Both the position numbers and the translations under genes were made by a program. This document shows, in pieces, positions 17,558 through 24,685 of a stretch of DNA of 39,239 bases; position 1 is the stretch's first letter; the number at the start of each line of letters is the position of its first letter. The DNA comes from Candidatus Thorarchaeota archaeon (lineage in GTDB: Archaea; Asgardarchaeota; Thorarchaeia; Thorarchaeales; Thorarchaeaceae), in the NCBI GenBank assembly GCA_016840965.1, contig JAEORI010000129.1, forward strand, positions 1 through 39,239. Direction: 5' to 3'. Under the pieces are notes generated by a model that was not told the DNA's origin, did not search any database, and worked only from the letters and a program-made list of their open reading frames with translations.

Positions 17558-17851
17558 CTAGTAGACTTCACGTGGTGAATGTCTAAGACGATCAGGCAGT
17601 CCCCCACCATGACCTTCTATCACCAGCTCATAACCTCGACCTATTCGGCCTTTTGAGGCTGTTTGAAAACCAACCTTTTCAATGCCCCGAGCATTTCTTT
17701 CTGCAGCCCGTCGCTCAATCATACTAGCACCGCTAGGAACAACAAGTATGAGCTTTTTCGTGGAATCGTCAACTGTCAGAGTTATGGGAGTAGTTGGTGT
17801 CCCACTACACTCGTGAAATTGACTATTTTTATATTCAAGCATATGCTTCAT
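17558..17851 (-). CDS. Small conserved-looking protein, function unknown
   Basis: 97 residues from ATG 17851. The middle reads as a beta hairpin followed by a basic helix (GASMIERRAAERNARGIEKVGF) and a Gly-rich loop (RIGRGYELVIEGHGGG). The composition and compact motif pattern look like a real small archaeal protein rather than chance. I do not know the family. It lies in the long minus-strand run, 103 bp before the SNAP/TPR-like gene and 160 bp after the membrane-protein gene, separated from the latter by a terminator-like hairpin. The start is unsure: ATG codons 1 and 4 are both possible and neither has a strong ribosome binding site. Confidence 0.65.
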   Translation of the reverse strand: MKHMLEYKNSQFHECSGTPTTPITLTVDDSTKKLILVVPSGASMIERRAAERNARGIEKVGFQTASKGRIGRGYELVIEGHGGGLPDRLRHSPREVY

Positions 17852-17936
17852 CTGGACAATTACACCATCCAGTAGTCGATTCTTGAGAAAAACCCACGTG
17901 GTTGCATATTAGCATTTGCGGGATGAAACCAACGTT

Positions 17937-17988
17937 GAAAAAATAAAGAGTAGGAGAGCCAAAGAACCCCAAGGGACTCTATGGCTCT
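17937..17988 (-). terminator. Hairpin with T-rich tail after the polyproline membrane-protein gene
   Basis: AGAGCCA (17955-17961) and TGGCTCT (17982-17988) are perfect 7-bp arms. On the minus strand the stem is followed by a T-rich tail ending in TTTATTTTTTC. It lies 24 bp beyond the stop of the membrane-protein gene, a good place for a terminator. Confidence 0.5.
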
Positions 17989-18011
17989 AATGAAAATTCG
18001 GAATCTTGGGC

Positions 18012-18296
18012 TCAATCAGGTGGCGGGGGAGGCGGAGGTGTATCATCCAGTTTAGTGTCAACCGGTCTGAGTACCGAATCACGCTTCCTCTTTGTAAAGA
18101 CGAAGCCCATGATGATGAACAATAATCCTACGACTGCCACAATCGCACCAATCAACATGGTGTAGCCAGGAACAAAATCATAAGCTGTTGGATTTGTATA
18201 GACCAACAGAGAGATAATGGCACCAGCAATCACCAATAGCGCGCCAAAACACACAGGTCCTGAACGCGTATAATCTCGCCATGTCAAATAGCTCAA
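18012..18296 (-). CDS. Small two-helix membrane protein with polyproline tail
   Basis: 94 residues from TTG 18296, with AGGAG nine bases upstream. Two hydrophobic helices (about 16-33 and 46-68) are joined by a short polar loop. A Lys/Arg-rich stretch (TKRKRD) then marks the cytosolic side, and the protein ends in seven prolines and Asp. Polyproline tails in eukaryotes bind SH3, WW and profilin-type domains. Asgard archaea encode profilins, so a protein-docking role is conceivable, but nothing here proves it. It may be co-transcribed with the unknown gene upstream. Confidence 0.7.
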   Translation of the reverse strand: MSYLTWRDYTRSGPVCFGALLVIAGAIISLLVYTNPTAYDFVPGYTMLIGAIVAVVGLLFIIMGFVFTKRKRDSVLRPVDTKLDDTPPPPPPPD

Positions 18297-18391
18297 TTTT
18301 CTAAGCTCCTAATCGAGACCTTACCACTTGGTCTCGTCTAGTTGTAGATGAGTCGTTTGTAGCGATTTAAGATTATTGGGTAAATAGAAAA

Positions 18392-19267
18392 TCACTGAAT
18401 TGATATTCCCACAATACAGCCTGTAGATGAAGTATTGACACTGATTGTAGCTCCTGAAAGTTGACTTAATTTCCTTGCTACAATCTCATGGAACATACAA
18501 GGATATCCAGCAGGTATTCGATTTGCAGATGGATCCAAGTTTTTGCATGTATTCAGTATCTTGCAAACACCAGTTTCAATGGTGGCAGTACCAGATCCAG
18601 TTTTTGGTAGTTGACTCTCATTAGAACACGCCTGAATCAGTGCTCCAAATTTCCTAACTGCAGTTGCAGGATCTTCAGGGTTGGACATAGCCCATTGACG
18701 TATGAGGACATCAGCAATTCTGTTGAAAATGATCTCCAAGTGTCCTTTTGGTAACTCAGAAGCATAAGCAGCTACTTCACTAATCATTGTGGCATGAGAT
18801 TCTATAATGCTCTCCCAGGCGGCATCGCCGATTGTTCGAGGAATGGAGGGTATCTCTCCAATTCCCATATCAGGCAAATCCGTAGAAGGAGCTGTATCTT
18901 CAGTAGTCACAATGACTTCCCCTCGAGCGGTTGCAGCAACCTCTCCGACGGTGACACCATCCTCATATGTCAAATCAGGAATCTCATAATTTGGACAAAT
19001 ACCCGCAGTCTGATACTTTCGAGCAAATTGCATCAATCTACCAGCCATCATCGCAACAGCATGTCTACTAAGTCCTTCGACCCTAATATGACCATAAGCT
19101 ACACCCACAATGTTATCAAGGTCCAATTCAGGAATCGTCTTTTCAGCAATAATCTTCTTTCCTCGTACAACACGGACTGCCCACATATCTGTCATGACAC
19201 CAACCTGGGCTCCATAGCTTGTATTCGTTATACCTACGAGTGGGGACACTGGATAGAAATCAGTCAT
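18392..19267 (-). CDS. Cysteine-bearing protein of unknown function
   Basis: 291 residues from ATG 19267, which has a strong GAGGT site six bases upstream. The N-terminal half starts with strands and contains an alternating hydrophobic pattern (GVMTDMWAVRVVRGKKIIAEK). The C-terminal third has five well-spaced cysteines: one in QACSNES, two in GVCKILNTCKNL, then GYPCMFHE and TGCIVGI. The last two motifs recall V4R/4-vinyl-reductase or thiazoline-hydrolase-type ligand-binding domains, but I cannot make a confident match. No membrane segment is visible. It follows the Cdc48 gene by 135 bp, and a strong inverted repeat lies in that gap. Confidence 0.7.
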   Translation of the reverse strand: MTDFYPVSPLVGITNTSYGAQVGVMTDMWAVRVVRGKKIIAEKTIPELDLDNIVGVAYGHIRVEGLSRHAVAMMAGRLMQFARKYQTAGICPNYEIPDLTYEDGVTVGEVAATARGEVIVTTEDTAPSTDLPDMGIGEIPSIPRTIGDAAWESIIESHATMISEVAAYASELPKGHLEIIFNRIADVLIRQWAMSNPEDPATAVRKFGALIQACSNESQLPKTGSGTATIETGVCKILNTCKNLDPSANRIPAGYPCMFHEIVARKLSQLSGATISVNTSSTGCIVGISIQ

Positions 19268-19325
19268 TTTTTTACCTCAATACCTGCAGGTTTGCAGTTC
19301 ATCATACAAACCACACACAAAAGGG

Positions 19326-19356
19326 TATTGTGGCTGTAATTGTAGCTGCCACAATA
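19326..19356 (-). terminator. 9-bp perfect inverted repeat between Cdc48 and the next gene
   Basis: TATTGTGGC (19326-19334) and GCCACAATA (19348-19356) pair perfectly around a 13-nt spacer. On the minus strand it lies about 45 bp after the Cdc48 stop and is followed by CCCTTTTGTG. It could end the Hsp20-Cdc48 transcript or act as an operator for the next gene, whose start is 59 bp further on. Confidence 0.45.
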
Positions 19357-19402
19357 AAATAGGATTCAGGAAGCAGATGTGATACATCTACTTCCATTTC
19401 TC

Positions 19403-21592
19403 TTACACATAACCTGGCAGAGTTTCAGACGAGCTTCGAGGCTGACGCTTCTTCACCTGTTCAGCCAAAGCAAGAAATCGCTTGACATCATCTGGCGAGA
19501 GACTGGGTCGTACCTCGTTTAGAGCTTCTTCAAAATGCTTCATATCAACTGGTTTTGGTTTCCAATCTTTACGAACAGCAGCCATTGCGGCTTCACGAAC
19601 CAAGTTTTCAATGTCAGCTCCTGAGAATCCTTCAGTTAAATCGGCCAATTTTGCTAAATCAACATTAGAAGCCAGGGGCATATTCTTAGTATGAACTTTG
19701 AAAATCTCAAATCTTGCATCTAAATCAGGAGGCGGTACAAATATGACAGCGTCGAATCTTCCTGGTCTGAGCACTGCAGGATCAAGAATGTCAGCCCTGT
19801 TTGTAGCACCAATCACTAGTACATTTTGTAGCACCTGCATTCCATCCAACTCTGCTAGAAACTGGTTTACAATCCTTTGGCTCACTCCAGAATCGTCACT
19901 TCTTCCTCTTGTGCTCAAAATTGCATCTAGTTCATCAAAGAACAAGACACAAGGAGCTGTTTGTCGAGCCTTCTTGAAGATCTCGCGTACAGCTTTCTCA
20001 GATTCACCGACATACTTGTTGAATATTTCAGGACCTCTCACAGAAATGAAGTTAGCCTCGCTCTCAGTGGCTACCGCTTTCGCTAGCAGGGTCTTACCAG
20101 TTCCAGGAGGACCAAAAAGTAACACTCCTTTGGGAGGTCTAATACCCATTTCTCGAAATACCTCTGGACGTTTAATTGGTGCTTCAACAGCTTCTTGAAT
20201 TTGCATTTTTACTTTCGAAAGACCACCAACATCGTCCCACTGTACATTCGGGCGCTCTACAAGGACTTCTCGTAGCGCAGAAGGCGATACATCGTTCAGT
20301 GCAAAATCAAAATCTGTTTGTGTCACAAATAGTGAGCTTAGAACATCTGCAGGAATATCACCAGTATCTGGATCAACATGGGGGAGTGCTCGTCTTAGAG
20401 CCTGCATAGCAGCTTCTCGTGCAAGTGCTGCAAGGTCTGCACCAACAAAACCATGTGTCTTTGCTGCTAGGCGTTGTAGGTCTACACCTTCCTCCAACGG
20501 CATTGATCTTGTATGGATTTGTAGGATCTCTAGACGCCCATCAACATCAGGTACACCTATCTCAATTTCTCTATCAAACCGGCCAGGCCTTCTGAGTGCT
20601 TCATCGATATCATCTACTCGATTAGTAGCGCCAATTACAATCACTTGGCCTCTTGCTGAGAGCCCATCCATCAACGCGAGAAGCTGCGCTACAACTCGTC
20701 TTTCAACTTCACCTGTGACTTCAGCTCGTTTGGGTGCAATACTATCAAGTTCATCGATGAAAATAATGCTTGGCGCGTTCTTCTCAGCTTCTTCAAATGC
20801 TTCTCGAAGTTTCTGCTCTGACTCACCATAGAATTTCGACATTATCTCAGGACCATTAATTACCTTGAAACTGGCACCAGATTCATTTGCTACAGCTTTC
20901 GCAATCAATGTCTTTCCTGTTCCAGGAGGACCATGCAGAAGCACTCCTTTTGGTGGAGCAATGCCAAGTCTTCTAAACAGTTCAGGAGACTTCATTGGCA
21001 ACTCAATCATTTCACGAATCTTCACAAGCTCTTTTCCTAAGCCACCTATGTCCTCATATGTCACATCAGGAACTGTAACATCCTCAGGCTTGGCTGGTTT
21101 AGTTAACACTTCAAGTTGAGTTGTAGGCGTCACACGACCATGTTTACCTGGGGAAATATTTGTGGCAATGAATTGCAGCCCTTGTCCAATCGAAGAGATT
21201 AGAATGATATCACCTCTAGTAACTGGTTTGTTGATAATCTGTTGTTTCACATAGTCCTCAAATCCTGGTTGAAATCTAACAGGTTGATTTGGAGCTAGTA
21301 CAACTCTTGTTGCCTCAGGTATGGTTGTCTTGCTCACCTCTACCATTTCTCCAAGACGCACTCCAGCGTTGGTACGGATGAGACCATCCATTCGCACCAT
21401 ATCGAGAACTTCATCTTCTTTCAAACTAGGCCAAGCAACTGCTACTGTTTCTTTTGCGCCTTTCAGAAGAACATAATCACCGGAATGAATTCCCAGGTGA
21501 TTTCTAACATCGGAGTTTAATCTAACAATACCACGTCCTTGATCCTTTGGCATGGCTGCAGCCACTTTCAGTCGAACAGTATCTTCACTCAT
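19403..21592 (-). CDS. cdc48: Cdc48/VCP/VAT-type two-ring AAA+ ATPase
   Basis: 729 residues, the usual size for archaeal VAT. Domains: double-psi barrel and CDC48-2 N-domain (about 1-170), D1 with Walker A GPPGTGKT at 221-228 and Walker B IIFIDE at 276-281, and D2 with Walker A at 494-501 and FFDE at 551-554. Both rings keep the sensor GATN and paired arginines (RRPGRFD in D1, RPGRFD in D2), so both should hydrolyse ATP. It unfolds substrate proteins and in archaea can feed the proteasome. The C-terminus ends Gly-Tyr-Val, near the HbYX proteasome-docking motif but with Gly instead of a hydrophobic residue. It follows hsp20 by 16 bp, clearly one operon. Confidence 0.96.
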   Translation of the reverse strand: MSEDTVRLKVAAAMPKDQGRGIVRLNSDVRNHLGIHSGDYVLLKGAKETVAVAWPSLKEDEVLDMVRMDGLIRTNAGVRLGEMVEVSKTTIPEATRVVLAPNQPVRFQPGFEDYVKQQIINKPVTRGDIILISSIGQGLQFIATNISPGKHGRVTPTTQLEVLTKPAKPEDVTVPDVTYEDIGGLGKELVKIREMIELPMKSPELFRRLGIAPPKGVLLHGPPGTGKTLIAKAVANESGASFKVINGPEIMSKFYGESEQKLREAFEEAEKNAPSIIFIDELDSIAPKRAEVTGEVERRVVAQLLALMDGLSARGQVIVIGATNRVDDIDEALRRPGRFDREIEIGVPDVDGRLEILQIHTRSMPLEEGVDLQRLAAKTHGFVGADLAALAREAAMQALRRALPHVDPDTGDIPADVLSSLFVTQTDFDFALNDVSPSALREVLVERPNVQWDDVGGLSKVKMQIQEAVEAPIKRPEVFREMGIRPPKGVLLFGPPGTGKTLLAKAVATESEANFISVRGPEIFNKYVGESEKAVREIFKKARQTAPCVLFFDELDAILSTRGRSDDSGVSQRIVNQFLAELDGMQVLQNVLVIGATNRADILDPAVLRPGRFDAVIFVPPPDLDARFEIFKVHTKNMPLASNVDLAKLADLTEGFSGADIENLVREAAMAAVRKDWKPKPVDMKHFEEALNEVRPSLSPDDVKRFLALAEQVKKRQPRSSSETLPGYV

Positions 21593-21608
21593 TCATTTCA
21601 CACTCAGT

Positions 21609-22034
21609 CTATTCTATCTTCAAAAATCCACTAGTACCGCGATTCTTGATATTCTCAGCCTTTATCGCGGATATTTCCAATACGCCATTTCGATTAGTAA
21701 CATTTGATTTTTCCAAATCAATCTGAAACCCTACTTCGATATCGATTTCCTTTCTATCAGTGCTAATCTGTACAATAATCTTTGATCCTGATACTTTGAC
21801 AGTGGGGGTATCTGTGTCATGTAGACCATCAATTAGAATTAGAGTACTCTCTCCAAGATCAATCTTCTCAACAATAGGTTCTTCATTCACTGGTTGGATT
21901 TCAGTTTCGGGGGATTGGTAGACATTTGAGCCATTCCATGACTTAATCTTCATACTACCCTCTGGAATGCCAAAGGCTTTCATGAATTGCTCGATCATTC
22001 TTTTGAACTCTGACTCAACGTCATCATCTATCAT
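21609..22034 (-). CDS. Hsp20-like (alpha-crystallin) protein paired with Cdc48
   Basis: 141 residues. A short helical N-terminus (FKRMIEQFMKAFGI) is followed by a charged linker and a beta-sandwich domain (about 55-140). It ends with the Hsp20-like pattern FQIDLEKSNVTNRNGVLEISAIKAE, matching the ACD signature of a polar strand followed by NGVLEI. ATG 22034 has GGGAGG about ten bases upstream. Archaeal Hsp20-type proteins are small chaperones holding unfolded clients; the 16-bp gap to Cdc48 suggests client hand-over between the two. The leader before it is unusually GC-rich and folded (separate entry), so synthesis may be controlled through RNA structure. Confidence 0.8.
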   Translation of the reverse strand: MIDDDVESEFKRMIEQFMKAFGIPEGSMKIKSWNGSNVYQSPETEIQPVNEEPIVEKIDLGESTLILIDGLHDTDTPTVKVSGSKIIVQISTDRKEIDIEVGFQIDLEKSNVTNRNGVLEISAIKAENIKNRGTSGFLKIE

Positions 22035-22057
22035 CTACATAATAACCTCCCATTACG

Positions 22058-22131
22058 AAGCCCCGGGCGGCTGCTGCCGCCCTCCTAGTCACCAAAGGGG
22101 CTCCCTTTCCGTACGGCTTGTCAGCCAGTAC
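22058..22131 (-). ncRNA. Structured GC-rich leader RNA of the hsp20-cdc48 operon (candidate cis-regulatory RNA)
   Basis: In an AT-rich genome this segment is strongly GC-rich and made almost wholly of hairpins. Arms: GTAC+GGCT / AGCC+GTAC (22111-22118 with 22123-22131, one bulged base, 4-nt loop); AAAGGG / CCCTTT (22094-22099 with 22103-22108); and GGGCGGC / GCCGCCC (22065-22071 with 22076-22082, 4-nt loop). Bases 22097-22103 can instead pair with 22058-22064 (7 bp including one G-U), enclosing the last hairpin. This excludes the AAAGGG/CCCTTT stem, giving two exclusive folds. The ribosome binding site follows directly. It is not a tRNA: no T-loop consensus is present. No known riboswitch consensus was recognised. 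A free-standing small RNA is also possible. Confidence 0.6.
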
Positions 22132-22136
22132 CTAGG

Positions 22137-22165
22137 ATACCACTTGGTATATTAGTATTTAAGGG
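22137..22165 (-). promoter_or_regulatory. TATA region and hairpin upstream of the structured leader
   Basis: On the minus strand the AT-rich CTTAAATACTAATATACC (22147-22164) holds two overlapping TATA-like elements. A start 25 bp downstream (about 22125-22135) would begin the mRNA at the first leader hairpin. ATACC-ACTT-GGTAT (22137-22150) forms a perfect 5-bp inverted repeat overlapping the TATA region, perhaps a protein site. Confidence 0.45.
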
Positions 22166-22196
22166 TTTGGAAGTAGTCAGTGTTTCATAGAACCTT

Positions 22197-23585
22197 CTAG
22201 AAGGTGATTCCTTCCTTTTCGAGAATATCGCGAGCCACAAGTAGGCCTGAAACCGAGGCTTGCATGAGACCACGCGTTATCCCAGCACCATCACCTGCAG
22301 CATAAAGGTTGTTCACTTGAGTTTCAAGCTGCGCGTTAAGTTTTAATCGGGATGAATAGAATTTCACTTCAACACCATAGAGAAGGGTCCCTGCACTTGC
22401 TACACCCGGACAAAGTTCGTCAAGTGCATTTAGCATTTCCAAAATGGAACTCAGGTGTCTATATGGAAGTGCAAAACTGAGATCTCCTGGGCAAGCACTC
22501 GGAAGTGTTGGCTTGATAGGACTTCTAGCAATTCTCTCCTTCGTACTCCTTTTTCCTCGTTGCAAGTCAGCCAATCTTTGGACGATAACACCATCACCGA
22601 GCATGTTGGCTAGCCGAGCAATAGACTGTCCATACGCTATGGGTTCTTTGAAAGGAGCAGTAAATTTCGTGGAAACTAGAAGTGCAAAATTGGTGTTTGC
22701 AGTCTTCTTGTTGGCGAAAGATTGTCCGTTTACTGTGAGTATCTCATCATAGTACTCACTTGTCACAACACCACCGGGATTAAAGCAGAATAACCGAACC
22801 TTATCGTCAAAACGTCGAGAATAATACACTAGTTTTGGCTCGTAGAGTGAATCTGCAATCTCCTGCATTACAGGTGCGGGTATCTCAACACGAACACCCA
22901 TGTCTACATAATTATTCTCAGTATGAAGATTGAGACGGTGAGCTTGATGAGAGAGCCATTCATTGCCGACACGCCCAGGAGCAGCAACAACATAGCGTGC
23001 GTTGATCAGATCACCGCCATTGGTTTCCAAACCTTTTACAGAACCACCATTTACATGGATATCTTTTGCCTCAGTCTTGAATTTAATATCTGCGCGTTGA
23101 AGGATGTCGTCGTACATACGACCCATCACTTTAATGCAACCCTCTCGGCCCATATGACGCACGCGTTGAGGAATTAGCTGCATGCCAATTAGAGCTGCTT
23201 TTTTTCGATAAGTTTCGATGTCCTCATCATTATTGCCATAGATTTTCTTAGGAGCTCCGTAGGACAAGTATTTTGTATCAACATACTCTATCAATTCAAT
23301 CAGACGTTCTTCTCCAATTAATTCATCAAGCCAACCACCCACTTGAGTCGAATGAGTTAGCTTGCCATCAGAGAAAGCTCCAGCTCCGCCCCATCCAGCA
23401 AGAATGTTACAAGGATTGCATTTCTTGCAACCCACTGCAGCAGTTGAGTTTGGACAAGTGCGATTCTCAATACTTTTTCCTCGTTCGATTACGATGAGTT
23501 TCAAGTCTGGTTTGTGCTCAACTAGCTCAAGAGCACAGAATATACCAGCAGGGCCGCTACCAACGATAGCTACATCATAATCCAA
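22197..23585 (-). CDS. FAD-dependent dehydrogenase, COG2509-like
   Basis: 462 residues from TTG 23585, with AAAGGAG nine bases upstream. N-terminal FAD-binding motif VAIVGSGPAGIFCALEL (5-21) with E34. A cysteine cluster CKKCNPCNILAGWGGAGAFSDGKL at about 53-76 is diagnostic of this family of uncharacterised FAD dehydrogenases. A second nucleotide/FAD motif, NNLYAAGDGAGITRGLMQASVSG, is at the C-terminus. Length matches the family (about 450-490). The reaction is not established. The Cys pair could be redox-active or hold a cluster. It is divergent from the AN1-S2P gene (158-bp gap) and precedes the hsp20 operon by 160 bp holding that operon's promoter and leader. Confidence 0.88.
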   Translation of the reverse strand: MDYDVAIVGSGPAGIFCALELVEHKPDLKLIVIERGKSIENRTCPNSTAAVGCKKCNPCNILAGWGGAGAFSDGKLTHSTQVGGWLDELIGEERLIELIEYVDTKYLSYGAPKKIYGNNDEDIETYRKKAALIGMQLIPQRVRHMGREGCIKVMGRMYDDILQRADIKFKTEAKDIHVNGGSVKGLETNGGDLINARYVVAAPGRVGNEWLSHQAHRLNLHTENNYVDMGVRVEIPAPVMQEIADSLYEPKLVYYSRRFDDKVRLFCFNPGGVVTSEYYDEILTVNGQSFANKKTANTNFALLVSTKFTAPFKEPIAYGQSIARLANMLGDGVIVQRLADLQRGKRSTKERIARSPIKPTLPSACPGDLSFALPYRHLSSILEMLNALDELCPGVASAGTLLYGVEVKFYSSRLKLNAQLETQVNNLYAAGDGAGITRGLMQASVSGLLVARDILEKEGITF

Positions 23586-23743
23586 ATAGTACCGCTCCTT
23601 TAGTCTCCCGGCTCATGGCGGGGTCAGGTATGATATCACTTAAGCATTTTGTCAGGCTGACGAGAAATATAATTTGTAGATGTCATAGGAATACGAATAT
23701 ATTGACTAGGCTTTGATTTGAAATAGACCTGAGTGTGAAATAA

Positions 23744-24619
23744 ATGACAACATGTTCTCTCTGTGGTGCAGAAGATTTGGGCTTTATATGTCCATATTGC
23801 AACACCGTTTATTGTTCAGAACATAGATTGCCAGAGAGTCATGGATGTCCTGCGATGCATAAAGTTCGTGAAGAAGCACAAAGAAAAGTTTCGGATTCAT
23901 TAAGATATCCGGAGCAAGATAGTCATCGTGCCCCTTCATTACGAAAATCGAAAAGAAAAAGAACAAAACGAGGACGGTTTTCATCCACTGAGATTCGTGA
24001 TCTCATTATTGCTTCGATATTAGTAATCCTCGTGGCCATCTCCATTTTTGGCAATTCTTTTGGTATATTCAACGCAATTTCTGAGGTGGGATACCTTCTT
24101 AGTATTGGTTTGTGGTGGCTAATTGTTGGTACTATTGCAATATTTCTTGCATCTTTTATGGCGCATGAAATGGCGCACAAGTTCGTAGCACAGAACTATG
24201 GTATGTGGTCTGAGTTCCGAATGACCTCCATGGGTTATTATCTATCAGCCATGGCTATTCTATTTTCATTGCCTATTTTTGGCACTGGTGTTGTGTACAC
24301 TAGCGGGACTACAAATGTTGAACATAGTGGGAAGTCTAATCTTGCTGGACCAATGGTCAATTTTCTGATTGCAGCAGGTCTCGCTATAGTATCCATTTTG
24401 TTGTTTGTATTTGGAATCAACCTGTTCCCACTTGGGGTCCTCCTTAGATATGGTGTTCAATTGAACGCATTCCTAGGTCTTTTTAATATGATTCCAATCC
24501 AACCCTTTGATGGAGCAACTGTAAGATACTGGAATAGTCGCGTCTGGCTTGGAGTAACCATTGGACTTCTGTTCATGCTAGTTTTTGGATATGTTGCATA
24601 CCCGTTTCTAGGACTCTAG
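23744..24619 (+). CDS. AN1 zinc finger fused to a site-2 protease (M50) membrane metalloprotease
   Basis: 291 residues. The N-terminus is a complete AN1 finger with ligands C4, C7, C16, C19, C24, H27, H33 and C35. A basic linker (about 65-80, KSKRKRTKRGR) leads into a multi-helix membrane domain. This carries the zinc protease motif HEMAH at 141-145 and the second site-2 protease motif NMIPIQPFDG at 248-257. The enzyme should cut membrane proteins within the bilayer. AN1 fingers in eukaryotes sit in ubiquitin- and Cdc48-linked stress proteins; having one on a protease 2 kb from Cdc48 fits quality control. ATG 23744 lies 158 bp from the divergent FAD gene, with a TATA-like AATATATTG about 45 bp upstream. 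Confidence 0.9.
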   Translation: MTTCSLCGAEDLGFICPYCNTVYCSEHRLPESHGCPAMHKVREEAQRKVSDSLRYPEQDSHRAPSLRKSKRKRTKRGRFSSTEIRDLIIASILVILVAISIFGNSFGIFNAISEVGYLLSIGLWWLIVGTIAIFLASFMAHEMAHKFVAQNYGMWSEFRMTSMGYYLSAMAILFSLPIFGTGVVYTSGTTNVEHSGKSNLAGPMVNFLIAAGLAIVSILLFVFGINLFPLGVLLRYGVQLNAFLGLFNMIPIQPFDGATVRYWNSRVWLGVTIGLLFMLVFGYVAYPFLGL

Positions 24620-24651
24620 ATGTTGCTGGAATAATACCATGCTTCATAGCA

Positions 24652-24675
24652 GGACAATACAGCTTGTTATTGTCC
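24652..24675 (+). promoter_or_regulatory. 8-bp perfect inverted repeat before top6B
   Basis: GGACAATA (24652-24659) and TATTGTCC (24668-24675) pair perfectly around 8 nt, ending 10 bp before the TTG start of Topo VI-B and beside GGGGGC. It could be an operator near the transcription start (TATA-like GGAATAATACC about 24628-24638) or a leader hairpin that limits translation. The same 10-mer TATTGTCCGG recurs at 28154-28163, at the start of the PD-(D/E)xK gene. Confidence 0.45.
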
Positions 24676-24685
24676 GGGGGCTACT

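Noticed and set aside
18794..19339. 181-codon plus-strand frame opposite the cysteine-bearing gene
   Set aside because: The minus-strand gene has a strong ribosome binding site and ordered motifs; the plus-strand product has random composition and no start signal.
19403..19420. Cdc48 C-terminal Gly-Tyr-Val as a true HbYX proteasome-docking motif
   Set aside because: HbYX needs a hydrophobic residue before Tyr; here it is Gly, so I note the likeness without claiming function.
22035..22165. GC-rich segment as a tRNA, retron or group II intron end
   Set aside because: No T-loop GGTTC consensus or acceptor pairing for a tRNA, no reverse transcriptase nearby, and the short CAGCAGCCGC likeness to the 16S rRNA 530 loop covers only about ten bases.
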